A stretch of 24,988 nucleotides of DNA, taken from IMG/VR virus record IMGVR_UViG_3300027881_000070, positions 1 through 24,988 of that record; one strand, 5' to 3'. Source of the DNA: a virus. Positions 6,586 to 15,099 of this stretch are shown here, one piece after another. The first letter of the stretch is position 1. Each line of letters opens with the position of its first letter. The notes under the pieces were generated by a model that was not told the DNA's origin, ran no database searches, and saw nothing but the letters and a program-made list of their open reading frames with translations. A program made the position numbers and the translations under genes.

Positions 6586-7925
6586 TAGAGTAACTCCCTA
6601 TAGTTGACTGCGAGATAGCCGCTGGCGTCCATCACGATTGCATTTGGTACAATCTTGGCGACCTCCTGTGCTATAACACCGTATGTTGGTTGGTCTTTGA
6701 TACCAAGCTCTATGGCTTTATCGTTCCAGTCCCACTCGTACCAGCCAAGGTCACCCAAGCTACCTATGCGCTTGATGTTTTCCTTGAGCCGTTCATCAGA
6801 GAAGGGGAGGAAGCTGAGAGCTGTCTTAGCAAGGCCACCGAGGAAGCTACCTCCGCCCCCACCAGAAGCTCCTGCAAGACCCTGTGCGCTCTGTCCAGCA
6901 GCCGAGATACGGTCTGCCTCAGCCTGTCGTAAGCCGAGCATCGTATCTGATGTGAGTGCATCACGCTGTCTGAACTGGTCGAATGCGCTGAGTCCAAGTC
7001 CCACGTTCTGGCCGAAGGCTTGCTGACCTTGACCAAAGAGCCCTGCCTGTGCATCCAAGAACCCTTGTGCGCCCTGCCTACCAAAGAGACCGGACTGTAG
7101 GTTCTGTCCAAACTGTTGGCCCTCAAAGCCACCAGCCTGACCCATGAATCCTTGCGCCTGTCCAAGCTGACCTAAGCCTAGTTGGCTAAGTATCTGCTGC
7201 TGTTGCTGTCCTATGCCAAAGGCTTGACTTTGTAGTCCCAAGTCCTGTTGTGCTACTGCATCTAGGAACTGTCGGGACTCACCAGCACCGCCCGTAGAGC
7301 CGAGTCGGCCCTGAGCGAACTGTCTATTCTGTAGTCTATTGATAGCATTGTCTAGGAGACCAGAACCCTGTACCTCATTACGGAGCGTACCAAGTGCTTG
7401 ACTTCTAAGTGCATCCTGATTGCCTGCGGCTGCTAGATTAGCAAAGCCTGCCTGTCCTGCCTGTCCACCAAACTGCTGTGCCTGTCCTGCTAGGTTGCCC
7501 AGCTGGCCGAAAGCCGTGGGGTTGATACCACCACTCTGCGCTGCTAGGTTACCGAGGGCTGGCCCAAACTGATTCTGGAACTGGCCGAAGTCAAAGCCCT
7601 GACCACCAAACAAAGCTGCGCCACCACCAGCTAAGAGATTCTGTATCCCCTGCTGTGGGCCAGCTAACTGTGCGGTGGAGCCTGTACCAGATATGTTACC
7701 AGACAAGCCACCAAAGTTGAAGCCTTGGTCTTGGAAGCCTGCTCTAGCACCGATATCATCTATGCGGCCTTGATGCTCTCTGATATCCAGGAAGTCCCCG
7801 ACTCCACCAATAAGATCACTTAGACCACCGCCCTGACCAAAGAAACCACCTGTGCCACCACCGCCAAAGACGGAGCCTCCAGAGGGTGCCAATACGCCAC
7901 CTGTACCACCAAATCGTCCGGGCAT
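6585..7925 (-). CDS. Gly/Gln-rich virion protein with C-terminal Peptidase S74-type domain
   Basis: A 446-residue protein of two parts. Residues 1-350 are low complexity, rich in Gly, Gln, Phe and Ala, with many short FGQ/GQ/GLG units and no charged clusters. Residues about 370-446 match the intramolecular chaperone/autoprotease domain of phage tailspikes (Peptidase S74). The signature SDERLKENI starts at Ser376, with Lys381 five residues later, the same spacing as the Ser-Lys dyad of endosialidase tailspikes. GVIAQEV (about 416-422) and a final GYLAVNYRELL complete the pattern. In known cases this domain trimerises the protein and cleaves itself off just before the Ser. Here it sits on a protein that looks nothing like a beta-helix spike and lies beside ejection-type genes. 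Start and stop are in TAATG overlaps with both neighbours. Confidence 0.75.
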   Translation of the reverse strand: MPGRFGGTGGVLAPSGGSVFGGGGTGGFFGQGGGLSDLIGGVGDFLDIREHQGRIDDIGARAGFQDQGFNFGGLSGNISGTGSTAQLAGPQQGIQNLLAGGGAALFGGQGFDFGQFQNQFGPALGNLAAQSGGINPTAFGQLGNLAGQAQQFGGQAGQAGFANLAAAGNQDALRSQALGTLRNEVQGSGLLDNAINRLQNRQFAQGRLGSTGGAGESRQFLDAVAQQDLGLQSQAFGIGQQQQQILSQLGLGQLGQAQGFMGQAGGFEGQQFGQNLQSGLFGRQGAQGFLDAQAGLFGQGQQAFGQNVGLGLSAFDQFRQRDALTSDTMLGLRQAEADRISAAGQSAQGLAGASGGGGGSFLGGLAKTALSFLPFSDERLKENIKRIGSLGDLGWYEWDWNDKAIELGIKDQPTYGVIAQEVAKIVPNAIVMDASGYLAVNYRELL

Positions 7926-8113
7926 TATTCTTTCTCCTCTTTCTTACGCTCTCGGCGTAACTTGTTGGCTCTCTCCCATGTATACCATGCGGTGAGTCCA
8001 CCAATTACAATAGTAGCAATCAATGCCGCTGCGTCCGATGCTATCTCTAGCCAACCGGCCCCTACAACGCTCCCAGTCATTAAGACTCCGACAGCGACTA
8101 ACTTGTCTTGCAT
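7925..8113 (-). CDS. Small membrane protein, holin candidate
   Basis: A 62-residue protein beginning MQDKLVAVG. It has two hydrophobic segments (about 5-20 and 26-42) and a strongly charged C-terminus with alternating Arg, Lys and Glu, the usual shape of a small class II holin. I chose the ATG at 8113 because an AAAGGA ribosome binding site lies 6 bases upstream; two in-frame ATGs further upstream (8143, 8119) have worse spacing. The gene ends in a TAATG overlap with the S74-domain gene. It lies among tail genes, far from the endolysin, so it could instead be a virion membrane protein. A second holin-like gene lies at 80-472. Confidence 0.6.
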   Translation of the reverse strand: MQDKLVAVGVLMTGSVVGAGWLEIASDAAALIATIVIGGLTAWYTWERANKLRRERKKEEKE

Positions 8114-8129
8114 AATCATTCCTTTACCT

Positions 8130-8609
8130 TTATGATATATCATCTTGACATATGAGTGTTATATCGGCATTGCCGTATTCCACTTGTGAAACTTTATGGC
8201 GGAACTTCAGGTTCACAACCCAGTTAGTATCTGCAGCAGTACTGTCATCAATTTTCCAGTTACGGTTTGCGTCCGCCGTGCCACAGTCTATCCATGTATC
8301 CATTGTGCCAGACCGAGTTCCGTCTCCCGTATAAGATTGTTCCGCAGCAAATACTTCAAATAGATTAGCATAGACCGTGTCAGTGCCACCCTTCAACCAT
8401 GCCTGAGATTGCTGGCCGGTGCCTGTGGTAGATGTACCATTAGCGGCCAACATCAATACACCATCGTTCTGGACGGTAACTTGAGCCTCAAAGGTCCACG
8501 GAGCACCGTCGTTATCATGTCCTATAACGGTATCCGCAGCTATGTTTATACGTTCGCCTTCATGCTCGCGTCCACCAAACATTGGGGTTCGCATCCAAGG
8601 GATAAACAT
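8130..8609 (-). CDS. Uncharacterised probable tail-associated protein
   Basis: A 159-residue soluble protein. The start MFIPWMRTP is chosen because it lies in a TAATG overlap with the preceding gene; the longer form from 8636 adds nine residues without a ribosome binding site. The sequence is rich in Thr, Asp, Ala and Gly, with likely beta strands (WTFEAQVTVQNDGVLML, WVVNLKFRHKVSQVEYG) and Cys near the C-terminus. It has no membrane segment and no motif I recognise. Coupling to the fibre-like gene upstream suggests a fibre accessory or virion protein, which remains inference. Confidence 0.6.
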   Translation of the reverse strand: MFIPWMRTPMFGGREHEGERINIAADTVIGHDNDGAPWTFEAQVTVQNDGVLMLAANGTSTTGTGQQSQAWLKGGTDTVYANLFEVFAAEQSYTGDGTRSGTMDTWIDCGTADANRNWKIDDSTAADTNWVVNLKFRHKVSQVEYGNADITLICQDDIS

Positions 8610-9601
8610 TATACAGTGTCTCCTGACAGCACCCACGTAGTAGCAGCTACCTTAACCGCTACCGCCACGGAGCCTGCTTGTGCGAGGCTAGTTCCATTCG
8701 GAGCCGTAAGGGTGTCTGTGGTTATACCAACTGTAGGCTGCCCTGCGCCCGTTATCCATATCATCGTCAGAGTAGTCCCAATCGGGAAAGACTCGACGCT
8801 GTCTGCTGGAATGGTGAATGCTTGTGTGGCAGCGTTGTTCATTGTGAAGGCTTGGTTAGCATCCGCAACTACAAAACCATACGCAGAGGTCTTGTTCGTC
8901 AGCGGGATAGCCATGTCTTGGAAGGCTATGGCGTTGCTTGTGCCACCACCACCATTGTCCACATAGAACAGATCAGCGCCAACCAGCCCTGCACCAGTAA
9001 TGGTAGTCAGGCTGGAGATATCAAAGTCAATGATACCAGAGGCTACTGATATAGGCACAGTTGTGCTGACAGATGCCGGAGTAAGCCCCATCGTATCATC
9101 AGAGTCAATGGTCAGTCCATTATCGACTGCGAGCCAGTTAAGAGCACCATCAGAATCATCCCAATACACAAGAGCGTCTACATTAGGATCGACCAGCGCC
9201 TCAAGACCTAAGAATGACAACGATACTTGGTCGGTGCCAAGCGCGATGCCTGTACCTGCGGTATAAGACAGGGCAGCATTAGTGCCATCGTCCCAACCAA
9301 AGAGTGTATCCGCGGCAGGGTCGGCAAGTGCCTGTAGGTCTCCTACAATACCTGCATTCTCTGCGGCCCATACTGCTGACCACTGCTCCGTGCGGAGGGG
9401 GGTCATAAGAACAACATTACTTGCGCCAGCTTCGGCTTGTGCTTGTGAGCCTAGATCGTTTGAGTCATACTTCGTGGCTATTGCTGTTGAGATAAGAGCA
9501 AGCTCTGTATCTATATCGGCGCCCTTAGCAACCTTATTAGCATCACCAGTAGCCAGAGCATCCTTTGCCGAGAAGTCAATTGATTGTGAATAGTCACTCA
9601 T
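8609..9601 (-). CDS. Tail-fibre-like protein with internal 45-residue duplication
   Basis: A 330-residue protein rich in Thr, Ala, Asp and Gly, typical of fibrous beta proteins. The N-terminus (1-80) has an Ala-rich helical part with TPLRTEQW. Two similar units follow: residues about 88-128 (starting DLQALADPAADTL, then WDDG) and about 133-173 (starting LEALVDPNVDAL, then WDDS), with a weaker third at about 198-230. The C-terminal region (about 245-330) has FTIPADSVESFPIG and TLTAPNG stretches seen in phage fibre ends. It shares TAATG overlaps with both neighbours, downstream of the nozzle-like gene. I infer a tail or receptor-binding fibre component; no enzyme motif is visible. Confidence 0.65.
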   Translation of the reverse strand: MSDYSQSIDFSAKDALATGDANKVAKGADIDTELALISTAIATKYDSNDLGSQAQAEAGASNVVLMTPLRTEQWSAVWAAENAGIVGDLQALADPAADTLFGWDDGTNAALSYTAGTGIALGTDQVSLSFLGLEALVDPNVDALVYWDDSDGALNWLAVDNGLTIDSDDTMGLTPASVSTTVPISVASGIIDFDISSLTTITGAGLVGADLFYVDNGGGGTSNAIAFQDMAIPLTNKTSAYGFVVADANQAFTMNNAATQAFTIPADSVESFPIGTTLTMIWITGAGQPTVGITTDTLTAPNGTSLAQAGSVAVAVKVAATTWVLSGDTV

Positions 9602-11211
9602 TACGTTGAAAGCCTCCCGACTTTAGCATAGAGGTTTAACTGTTGTAAGGCGAAGCTACCAGACGATGTATTGACTGATACGCCCACCTTGATGTATTGT
9701 CCAGACCCACCCAAGGGTGCATCCAGAGTCTTAATCGTTACGCTACCAGACCATTCGGCTATATCAGTACCAGCCACAGCGGTAGTATCGTTTATGTTCC
9801 AGACTCCATTAGAGCCCCACTCAAACAGCCCCCACTCTATCGTCTTAGCTCCTACAATGGCCTTAGCCAAAGAGAAGGTACTACTACCAAAGTCATACTT
9901 GACCTTGTGAGTTACTTGTGTGTTCTGTTGTACGAATACGAAACTGGTAAGGCGCTTAACGAACTTCAGCAGTACATTGAGCTCTTCGCCCAAATCCAGC
10001 CATCCTGACTCGTAGTCAAAGATGAAGGACGTACCGTTGTCGTCGAAGTTGGCGTAGTTCATTACCTCACCAACTGCATCTGTAAGAGAGCCTAGTAGCC
10101 GCTTACCCGATCTCTCGTAGTGGGCAGTCTGTAGCTGCGACGTCCATGTCGTTGCACGGAACGTACCATCTTGCATAGGCAGACGAGTATCATAAATCAG
10201 CTGCTTATCGCTTGTTGGGAAGTTTATTACAACGAACGAATGCACTGGAGAGTACGTCATGGTGATATCGTTGATGTCACTCTCAGTATCAATCCATTTG
10301 ATTATCTGGGACTGTTGGTTCTTACTCAAGTTTGTTATCGGCGTGGAGCGTTGAACCAACTCACGTTTAAGGCCGACTACACCAGTGTCCGTTAGTACCC
10401 ACAGATCACCCACCGTTCTAACAATACCAAACTGTGTAAGGGCACCCATGCCGGGTATGGTGTCAGACACGAACAAATCAGTAGGTTCAATACCTAATGC
10501 TGATGCTGTGCCGTCTGTAGCTACGACTGTATTATTGGAACCGAAAATGACGAGGTCACCATTAAACTCTTCAACTGCAACGATGTCATCTTGACCAGCA
10601 GGCCAGACCTGAGACATGTCAATGCTTCCGCCTCCGTCTGCACTGTCCCATCTGGTCTCGTCCAGTAGAGCCGAGTAGCGAAGAGTCTTGCCGTCCGTGT
10701 CAACAGCCCACAAGCGGCCATACGCTGCTGTGCCGATCCCGCTGGTAGGGGCAGTACCACTATTGACTGTGATATCTGCGAAGTTTCCGGTCGTACGTAC
10801 CGCTGGGATTCCACCAGTCCCAATCCCGAAAGCAATAACTTTGTCGTTGAAATTGACGAACTTGATGTTGCCATCGGTTATCGTTAAGCCTCCGTCGATG
10901 TCCACTGGTGTGGATGCCAGACTATCGTAAATGGTGGCGTCTGTACTAGCGATCATTTCGCTTGTGCCATCGGCCTTGTAGTACTCAAATAGTCTCTTGA
11001 TAATACCAGCACCAGCGGTGCCAGTAATGGTTGTCCAGCCCTTACGAGTAGCAGGACGTCCAGCATCGTCGAACACAGCGTTATCCAACAGAGTAGCCCA
11101 CTCCCGTCCGAGGATAGAAGCTTGCTGCTCTAGGTTCACGCCCTGAAAGGCGGGGGTCGTCAGCGTAATAGGAAAGAGCTGAGCACCCGGAGTAAACTTA
11201 GGAGTCGGCAC
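9601..11211 (-). CDS. Tail nozzle/hub-like protein, beta-propeller type
   Basis: A 536-residue protein almost entirely of predicted beta structure. It has repeated blade-like strands: GRLWAVDTDGKTLRYSAL (about 164-181), GDLVIFGSNNTVVA, GDLWVLTDTGVVGL and YSPVHSFVVINFP. The N-terminus begins FTPGAQLFPITLTTP and has LLDNAVFDDAGRPATRKGW. This layout matches podoviral tail hub/nozzle proteins (P22 gp10 and T7 gp12 types), which extend the tail below the adaptor ring. It starts with GTG immediately after the stop of the adaptor-like gene (TAAGTG), so its translation is probably coupled. The role is inferred from strand pattern and gene order rather than a single motif. Confidence 0.65.
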   Translation of the reverse strand: MPTPKFTPGAQLFPITLTTPAFQGVNLEQQASILGREWATLLDNAVFDDAGRPATRKGWTTITGTAGAGIIKRLFEYYKADGTSEMIASTDATIYDSLASTPVDIDGGLTITDGNIKFVNFNDKVIAFGIGTGGIPAVRTTGNFADITVNSGTAPTSGIGTAAYGRLWAVDTDGKTLRYSALLDETRWDSADGGGSIDMSQVWPAGQDDIVAVEEFNGDLVIFGSNNTVVATDGTASALGIEPTDLFVSDTIPGMGALTQFGIVRTVGDLWVLTDTGVVGLKRELVQRSTPITNLSKNQQSQIIKWIDTESDINDITMTYSPVHSFVVINFPTSDKQLIYDTRLPMQDGTFRATTWTSQLQTAHYERSGKRLLGSLTDAVGEVMNYANFDDNGTSFIFDYESGWLDLGEELNVLLKFVKRLTSFVFVQQNTQVTHKVKYDFGSSTFSLAKAIVGAKTIEWGLFEWGSNGVWNINDTTAVAGTDIAEWSGSVTIKTLDAPLGGSGQYIKVGVSVNTSSGSFALQQLNLYAKVGRLST

Positions 11212-11958
11212 TTATAAATACTCGTTGTTGTTCCAGTCAGATGAACTACCTGACCCCGGCTTGCGCTGTACCTGTTGGTCACGCTCAAGGGCAGAGCCCA
11301 GAGCATCAACCGCATTAGCAGCAGCTAGGCTACCCGGCTGTCCCATCTCCTCACCACGCTCATTGAGAGCAAGGTAGGTGGCATACAACTCTATGGGTAG
11401 AGCGGGGAGTTTAATCTCAGTGTCATCGTCAGTGCCGTCCAGAGCCAGATCGGCTTGGGGCACATACCAATACGACCGCCATGACCGAGCGCTCTCAGTG
11501 GAAGTGACAGGCCAGAGAGTATGGATAGTCCATCCTCGGCCATCAGAATCCGCGAGTACCGCAAACGCCTTGGGGGTCGTCACTGTCTTGCTTGTGTTGT
11601 TCGTCAGCGCCCTCTCTCGGAGGATATCGCTGTAAGGGAAGTCGTTCAGTTGGCCTACCTCATTGGAGGTAATATCATAGGCCGCCGGTAACCAGTCACG
11701 CTCCGTGTCCCGCATGAGTACAGAGCGATCAGTGGTACCAGTCAGATCGTACGTGACGGTCGAGCTATCAGCCAGAACCGTAGTATCAATCTCAGTAATG
11801 TACACAGACCAGTAATGGTTAGCATCCTCCATCCATCCCTTAGCTCGGTTGACGAACTTGGCTATGAGCTGAGCATACGTAGTGTCATTGACGTTGGTAA
11901 CCGTATCTTCTCGGAGCTCCCGTAGGATGTTGTTAACTATTGTTACTTGAGTTGCCAT
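11212..11958 (-). CDS. Head-to-tail adaptor / tail tubular A-like protein
   Basis: A 248-residue protein with a helical N-terminus (TIVNNILRELREDTVTNV, AQLIAKFVNRAKGWMED). Its centre is beta-rich, containing YDLTGTTDRS, and a C-terminal helix carries LPALPIELYATYLALNERGEE. The pattern of N-terminal helices, a central sheet, then a helix holding ALNERG is what I expect of podoviral adaptor/tail tubular A proteins (T7 gp11 or P22 gp4 role), which form a 12-mer ring under the portal. It directly precedes the nozzle-like gene, as expected. An AAGAGGA ribosome binding site lies before the ATG. The C-terminus is a Ser/Asn-rich tail. Confidence 0.7.
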   Translation of the reverse strand: MATQVTIVNNILRELREDTVTNVNDTTYAQLIAKFVNRAKGWMEDANHYWSVYITEIDTTVLADSSTVTYDLTGTTDRSVLMRDTERDWLPAAYDITSNEVGQLNDFPYSDILRERALTNNTSKTVTTPKAFAVLADSDGRGWTIHTLWPVTSTESARSWRSYWYVPQADLALDGTDDDTEIKLPALPIELYATYLALNERGEEMGQPGSLAAANAVDALGSALERDQQVQRKPGSGSSSDWNNNEYL

Positions 11959-11967
11959 GTGTTCCTC

Positions 11968-13635
11968 TTAAACTGGTGTGTGTGCGGTTGCGCCTGTAGC
12001 GTCTAACCATACTGCGCCGTCTGTGTCCCCAGCCGCCCAGACGGGCATACTGGTTGTTGTATTGAATACCCACGCCCCTAACTTCTTGCCTGCGGCTGTG
12101 TTAATAACATGAGTAATATCTGCGAGGTTAGTAGTCGTAACGACCGCAGAGCGCATGTAGCCGCCCTCAATAACTCCCGTAGTCAAGGATTCGCTAGAGC
12201 GAAGAAGACCCGAAGAATCAACACTAAAGCCTGTTGAGCTTGATCCAGAGTCCCATGTCTGTAACTGCGAGGAATCGTTAAAGCCTAAGTAGCCTTTTAC
12301 ACCGTCGGTATTGGAGTACTTAATCGCTGCCGCAGAGGTAGTGCTTACACGGTGGATATCAGTAACAGCAAAAGCGGAGTTGGTAAATCGGTAGGCTCCG
12401 GTAACGTCTTCAGTAGCAGTCTTATCAAGCAAGTTAGCTGTCGTGATACCACCAATGGTAGTACCAGTCAGGTCACCTGCAACCGTCATACCTGAGCTGT
12501 CGGCTGTTACTGTCGCGACACCTGCGTGATACATAACGCTATCACCATCAGGGTCACCAGTGAACAAATTCTTTGCAGACCCCGCAGCATTCTCTGCGTT
12601 GATCTTGACAAGGCCACCATGTATCTGGTTCTCTATTAAGAACGCAGTGGGGGCATTTATGTCATAGCCTATCTCGGCTCGTATAGTACCGTTCTGATGC
12701 CTGTACTCTATACGACGCGTTTCACTATCCGTACTTGTGGTACTATAAACAGCGGTTACACCCCACGCTCCGGTAATAAGACGGGTCTCTCCATTGTAGA
12801 AGAGGGTGGCACCTGCATCGACGTCGGACGTAAAGGCCAGATCAGTATTGACTGCACTAGCATCTGTGTGATATATCTCAATTTTATTACCAGCCCCAAT
12901 GGACGTACGGAGACCACCACCACCAGTATTGAATACTTCGACGTTATCTTCAAACTGCCATGCCCCGGTGATGAGCTCGTTCCCTGCTATACGTGCCAGT
13001 ATGTTGGCGTCCGTAATCTGGGACTCTAGTATAGTCAGTGCAGCTTCGTGCTGTGTGACTGATCCCTGTGTGATGTTGGCATCAGGTACATTCGCCCATG
13101 TAACCGCAGCCGAGAGGTCATTAACTTCTGCGGCGGAGGGAAGTGCCTCAAGTGATATCTGACCATCAGCATTATCATATGTGAGGACGTAGTTATCTTC
13201 ACTAACGGTAACCGCTTGGTCTACATCGAACAAGTAATTACCGAGTCCGACTTCTCCAACACCAAGTACATTGAAATCAGCAGTGTTAGTACATGTCAGT
13301 GTAAAGTTCACACCATCATGTGCGAACGTACCACGGTCTAGATTAGTCGGGTCTTGTATCCTAAGTTCGTTACCGCCAAGGATTCTGACGCGACTATCAA
13401 ACTGCCACCAACCAGTAATAACTTCTTGATCGGCCACGCGAGCCAGCAGAGAGCCATCGACTATATCAGTCTCTACAAGAGCGCGAGATTCCCAGTCTAC
13501 CCCATCAGCTACTAGGAAATTCAAGGCTGTAGGTGTACTGGTATTTACATCTGTTAGATCGGACAGCTCCATTACTACAGTGCCCGAACCTGCGGCGTGG
13601 GTATGGCCTAATAAGGCAAATCGTCGTTCAGCCAT
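11968..13635 (-). CDS. Fibre-like virion protein with repeated 19-residue units
   Basis: A 555-residue Thr/Ala/Gly/Asp-rich beta protein without membrane segments. The N-terminus includes LLGHTHAAG, a GHTH motif common in phage fibre and collar proteins. Three related units occur at about 63-81 (LLARVADQEVITGWWQF), 212-230 (ILARIAGNELITGAWQF) and 402-420 (LLDKTATEDVTGAYRF). Each is followed by fibre-like beta sequence. The C-terminus ends with WVFNTTTSMPVW and a DTDGAVWLDATGA stretch typical of fibre ends. It follows a strong terminator hairpin and has its own GGAGTGAG ribosome binding site. Its place between capsid decoration and adaptor genes is unusual for a receptor-binding fibre, so a head fibre is also possible. 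Confidence 0.65.
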   Translation of the reverse strand: MAERRFALLGHTHAAGSGTVVMELSDLTDVNTSTPTALNFLVADGVDWESRALVETDIVDGSLLARVADQEVITGWWQFDSRVRILGGNELRIQDPTNLDRGTFAHDGVNFTLTCTNTADFNVLGVGEVGLGNYLFDVDQAVTVSEDNYVLTYDNADGQISLEALPSAAEVNDLSAAVTWANVPDANITQGSVTQHEAALTILESQITDANILARIAGNELITGAWQFEDNVEVFNTGGGGLRTSIGAGNKIEIYHTDASAVNTDLAFTSDVDAGATLFYNGETRLITGAWGVTAVYSTTSTDSETRRIEYRHQNGTIRAEIGYDINAPTAFLIENQIHGGLVKINAENAAGSAKNLFTGDPDGDSVMYHAGVATVTADSSGMTVAGDLTGTTIGGITTANLLDKTATEDVTGAYRFTNSAFAVTDIHRVSTTSAAAIKYSNTDGVKGYLGFNDSSQLQTWDSGSSSTGFSVDSSGLLRSSESLTTGVIEGGYMRSAVVTTTNLADITHVINTAAGKKLGAWVFNTTTSMPVWAAGDTDGAVWLDATGATAHTPV

Positions 13636-13648
13636 TACTCACTCCAAG

Positions 13649-13680
13649 AAAAAGGTGGGGGGTTTTTGATGAACCCCCCG
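13649..13680 (-). terminator. Intrinsic terminator downstream of capsid genes
   Basis: Stem GGGGGGTT (13657-13664) pairs with AACCCCCC (13672-13679) around a 7-base loop. On the minus strand the stem is followed by ACC and then a TTTTT run (13649-13653). It lies between the probable decoration protein and the fibre-like gene, so it probably lowers transcription of tail genes relative to capsid genes. Confidence 0.85.
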
Positions 13681-13686
13681 AAAACA

Positions 13687-14067
13687 TTAGTATGACGCAG
13701 CATTCAGGAAGAGATTATCGTCTATCCTGAGAACCAATATATTTAGGTTACCCACAGTAGCAGCGGATGTATTCGTTGCAGCTGTTTGATCCTGCGCTAT
13801 AACCGTCACTTCGTCGTTAGCCGTGACCTGAGCTGTGAAACTAATATCGTCTCCCAGATCAGATACAGCGGATACCAACACGAAGTCGCCTTGCCTTGCA
13901 CCAGTAATACCAGTATAGACAGCGGCGGAGGCGGCGCCAGCAGCAATTGAGTCTTCCTCAAAAGCTACCCGCGCCGCGATAACGGCCTTAAAGACTGCAC
14001 CAAACTGACGGGCGTTATCCGAAGACGCACCCGTAGTTGTGGCAGTTGTTGCTGTTTCAATAGCCAT
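13687..14067 (-). CDS. Probable capsid decoration / head stabilisation protein
   Basis: A 126-residue, Ala/Thr-rich protein with a Thr-rich N-terminus, a helix (about 19-45), then a beta-rich body (GDFVLVSAVSDLG, ISFTAQVTANDEVTVIAQ) ending in NLNILVLRIDDNLF. It has no signal or membrane segment. It starts 20 bases after the capsid gene stop with an AGAGGA ribosome binding site, and the terminator follows its stop, so it would be made at levels like the capsid protein. That placement and size fit a decoration protein. The family itself is not recognised, so the role is inference. Confidence 0.65.
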   Translation of the reverse strand: MAIETATTATTTGASSDNARQFGAVFKAVIAARVAFEEDSIAAGAASAAVYTGITGARQGDFVLVSAVSDLGDDISFTAQVTANDEVTVIAQDQTAATNTSAATVGNLNILVLRIDDNLFLNAASY

Positions 14068-14076
14068 GATAGAATT

Positions 14077-14089
14077 CCTCTAGTTATTA
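14077..14089 (-). promoter_or_regulatory. Translation initiation element shared with the 24121 site
   Basis: The 13 bases CCTCTAGTTATTA recur exactly at 24121-24133. On the minus strand both read TAATAACTAGAGG, with the AGAGG acting as ribosome binding site, and both are followed by a gene whose start lies in an identical CATGAT context. This copy serves the decoration protein; the other serves the 92-residue basic protein. Confidence 0.55.
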
Positions 14090-15052
14090 AGCTGCGGGAA
14101 CCATCAAAGCAACGCCAGCTTCCGGTCGTGGCGTACCGATACCGTAGATCGTGTCTACAGTCATCAGGTCAGCCAAGAACTCCAATTTGTACTGCGACTG
14201 TGCTCGCGGAGCAAGCTGCTCAGCGACGACCACTGCTTCCTTCTGGAAGAGTAGGCATGCACGGTAGGAAGTACAGTCAGAACTATCGACGGTAGCGACG
14301 TTGGTTGAGACATACACGGGGATTCCGTAGATGTCGCCGATCAGGCCATTACGGATGGAGTTGGCAGAGCCAGCCTCACCAGTAAACGCTTGCTCCGTAA
14401 AGCGAGCGAGACCCATGAGCTTACGCTTCTCGACAGGCGGAACGACCAAAACACGCTGGCGTGCTGGGACGTTATTGTCATCGAGTTCCTGAATAGCCCG
14501 ACGGATACCAGCATCAGTCAAAGCGGAACCGTTACCGGAACCAGTCTGAACCCATGTGGTAATACCATCACCACCGATCACAGCCTTACTATAGGCAGAA
14601 CCGGCAGTCGTTGGGGTGGCATCAGGCGCAGCAAACTTGGCACCTTCCGAGTGAACGGCAGAGTCAAGTGAGAGTGCGTGAGCATAACCGGCGTCATTCG
14701 TGTAGAATGCGCGCATTGAATCCAAAGCTTGAATCTTGGCGATGTCTTCGATGATTCGCGAGTACTCAAAGTGTTGATCGATCGAGAGGTTGAAGACACC
14801 TGCAGTCTCAACTATGATCGTCACACCAGTACCAGCGGATTTCGCTGTGACACTGCCGCGAGAAGGCTTCGGTACGTGGACGGTATCGCCCTTTTCATTG
14901 GCGAAAGGCATAGCCTGCACCAAGGGTACCATCACTGTGTTAGCCTTATAAACTGCGAGAACTTCGTCCGACCACAACTCTTTAATAAAGTTGGCTGCAG
15001 TCGTGACGTTAGTTTCATTCGTCAGTGTATCAGGCGCGTATAAAGTTGACAT
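14087..15052 (-). CDS. Major capsid protein, T7-like coat type
   Basis: A 321-residue protein. The N-terminus has TAANFIKELWSDEVLAVYKANTV (about 18-40), the early helix of podoviral coat proteins. It continues with GDTVHVPKPSRG, then FEYSRIIEDIAKIQALDSM (about 95-113), the long spine-helix region, and a domain containing RQRVLVVPPVEKRKL. The C-terminal end is beta-rich (YKLEFLADLMTVDTIYGIG). The fold is expected to be HK97-like. It lies between the scaffold gene and the decoration protein, exactly where a coat gene should be. An AAGAGGA ribosome binding site precedes the ATG. Length is close to the T7 coat protein (about 345). Confidence 0.9.
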   Translation of the reverse strand: MSTLYAPDTLTNETNVTTAANFIKELWSDEVLAVYKANTVMVPLVQAMPFANEKGDTVHVPKPSRGSVTAKSAGTGVTIIVETAGVFNLSIDQHFEYSRIIEDIAKIQALDSMRAFYTNDAGYAHALSLDSAVHSEGAKFAAPDATPTTAGSAYSKAVIGGDGITTWVQTGSGNGSALTDAGIRRAIQELDDNNVPARQRVLVVPPVEKRKLMGLARFTEQAFTGEAGSANSIRNGLIGDIYGIPVYVSTNVATVDSSDCTSYRACLLFQKEAVVVAEQLAPRAQSQYKLEFLADLMTVDTIYGIGTPRPEAGVALMVPAA

Positions 15053-15099
15053 TATGTCAATCCTCTTGCGTGGTTGTTAAAAGAAAGTTACGTTATGTA

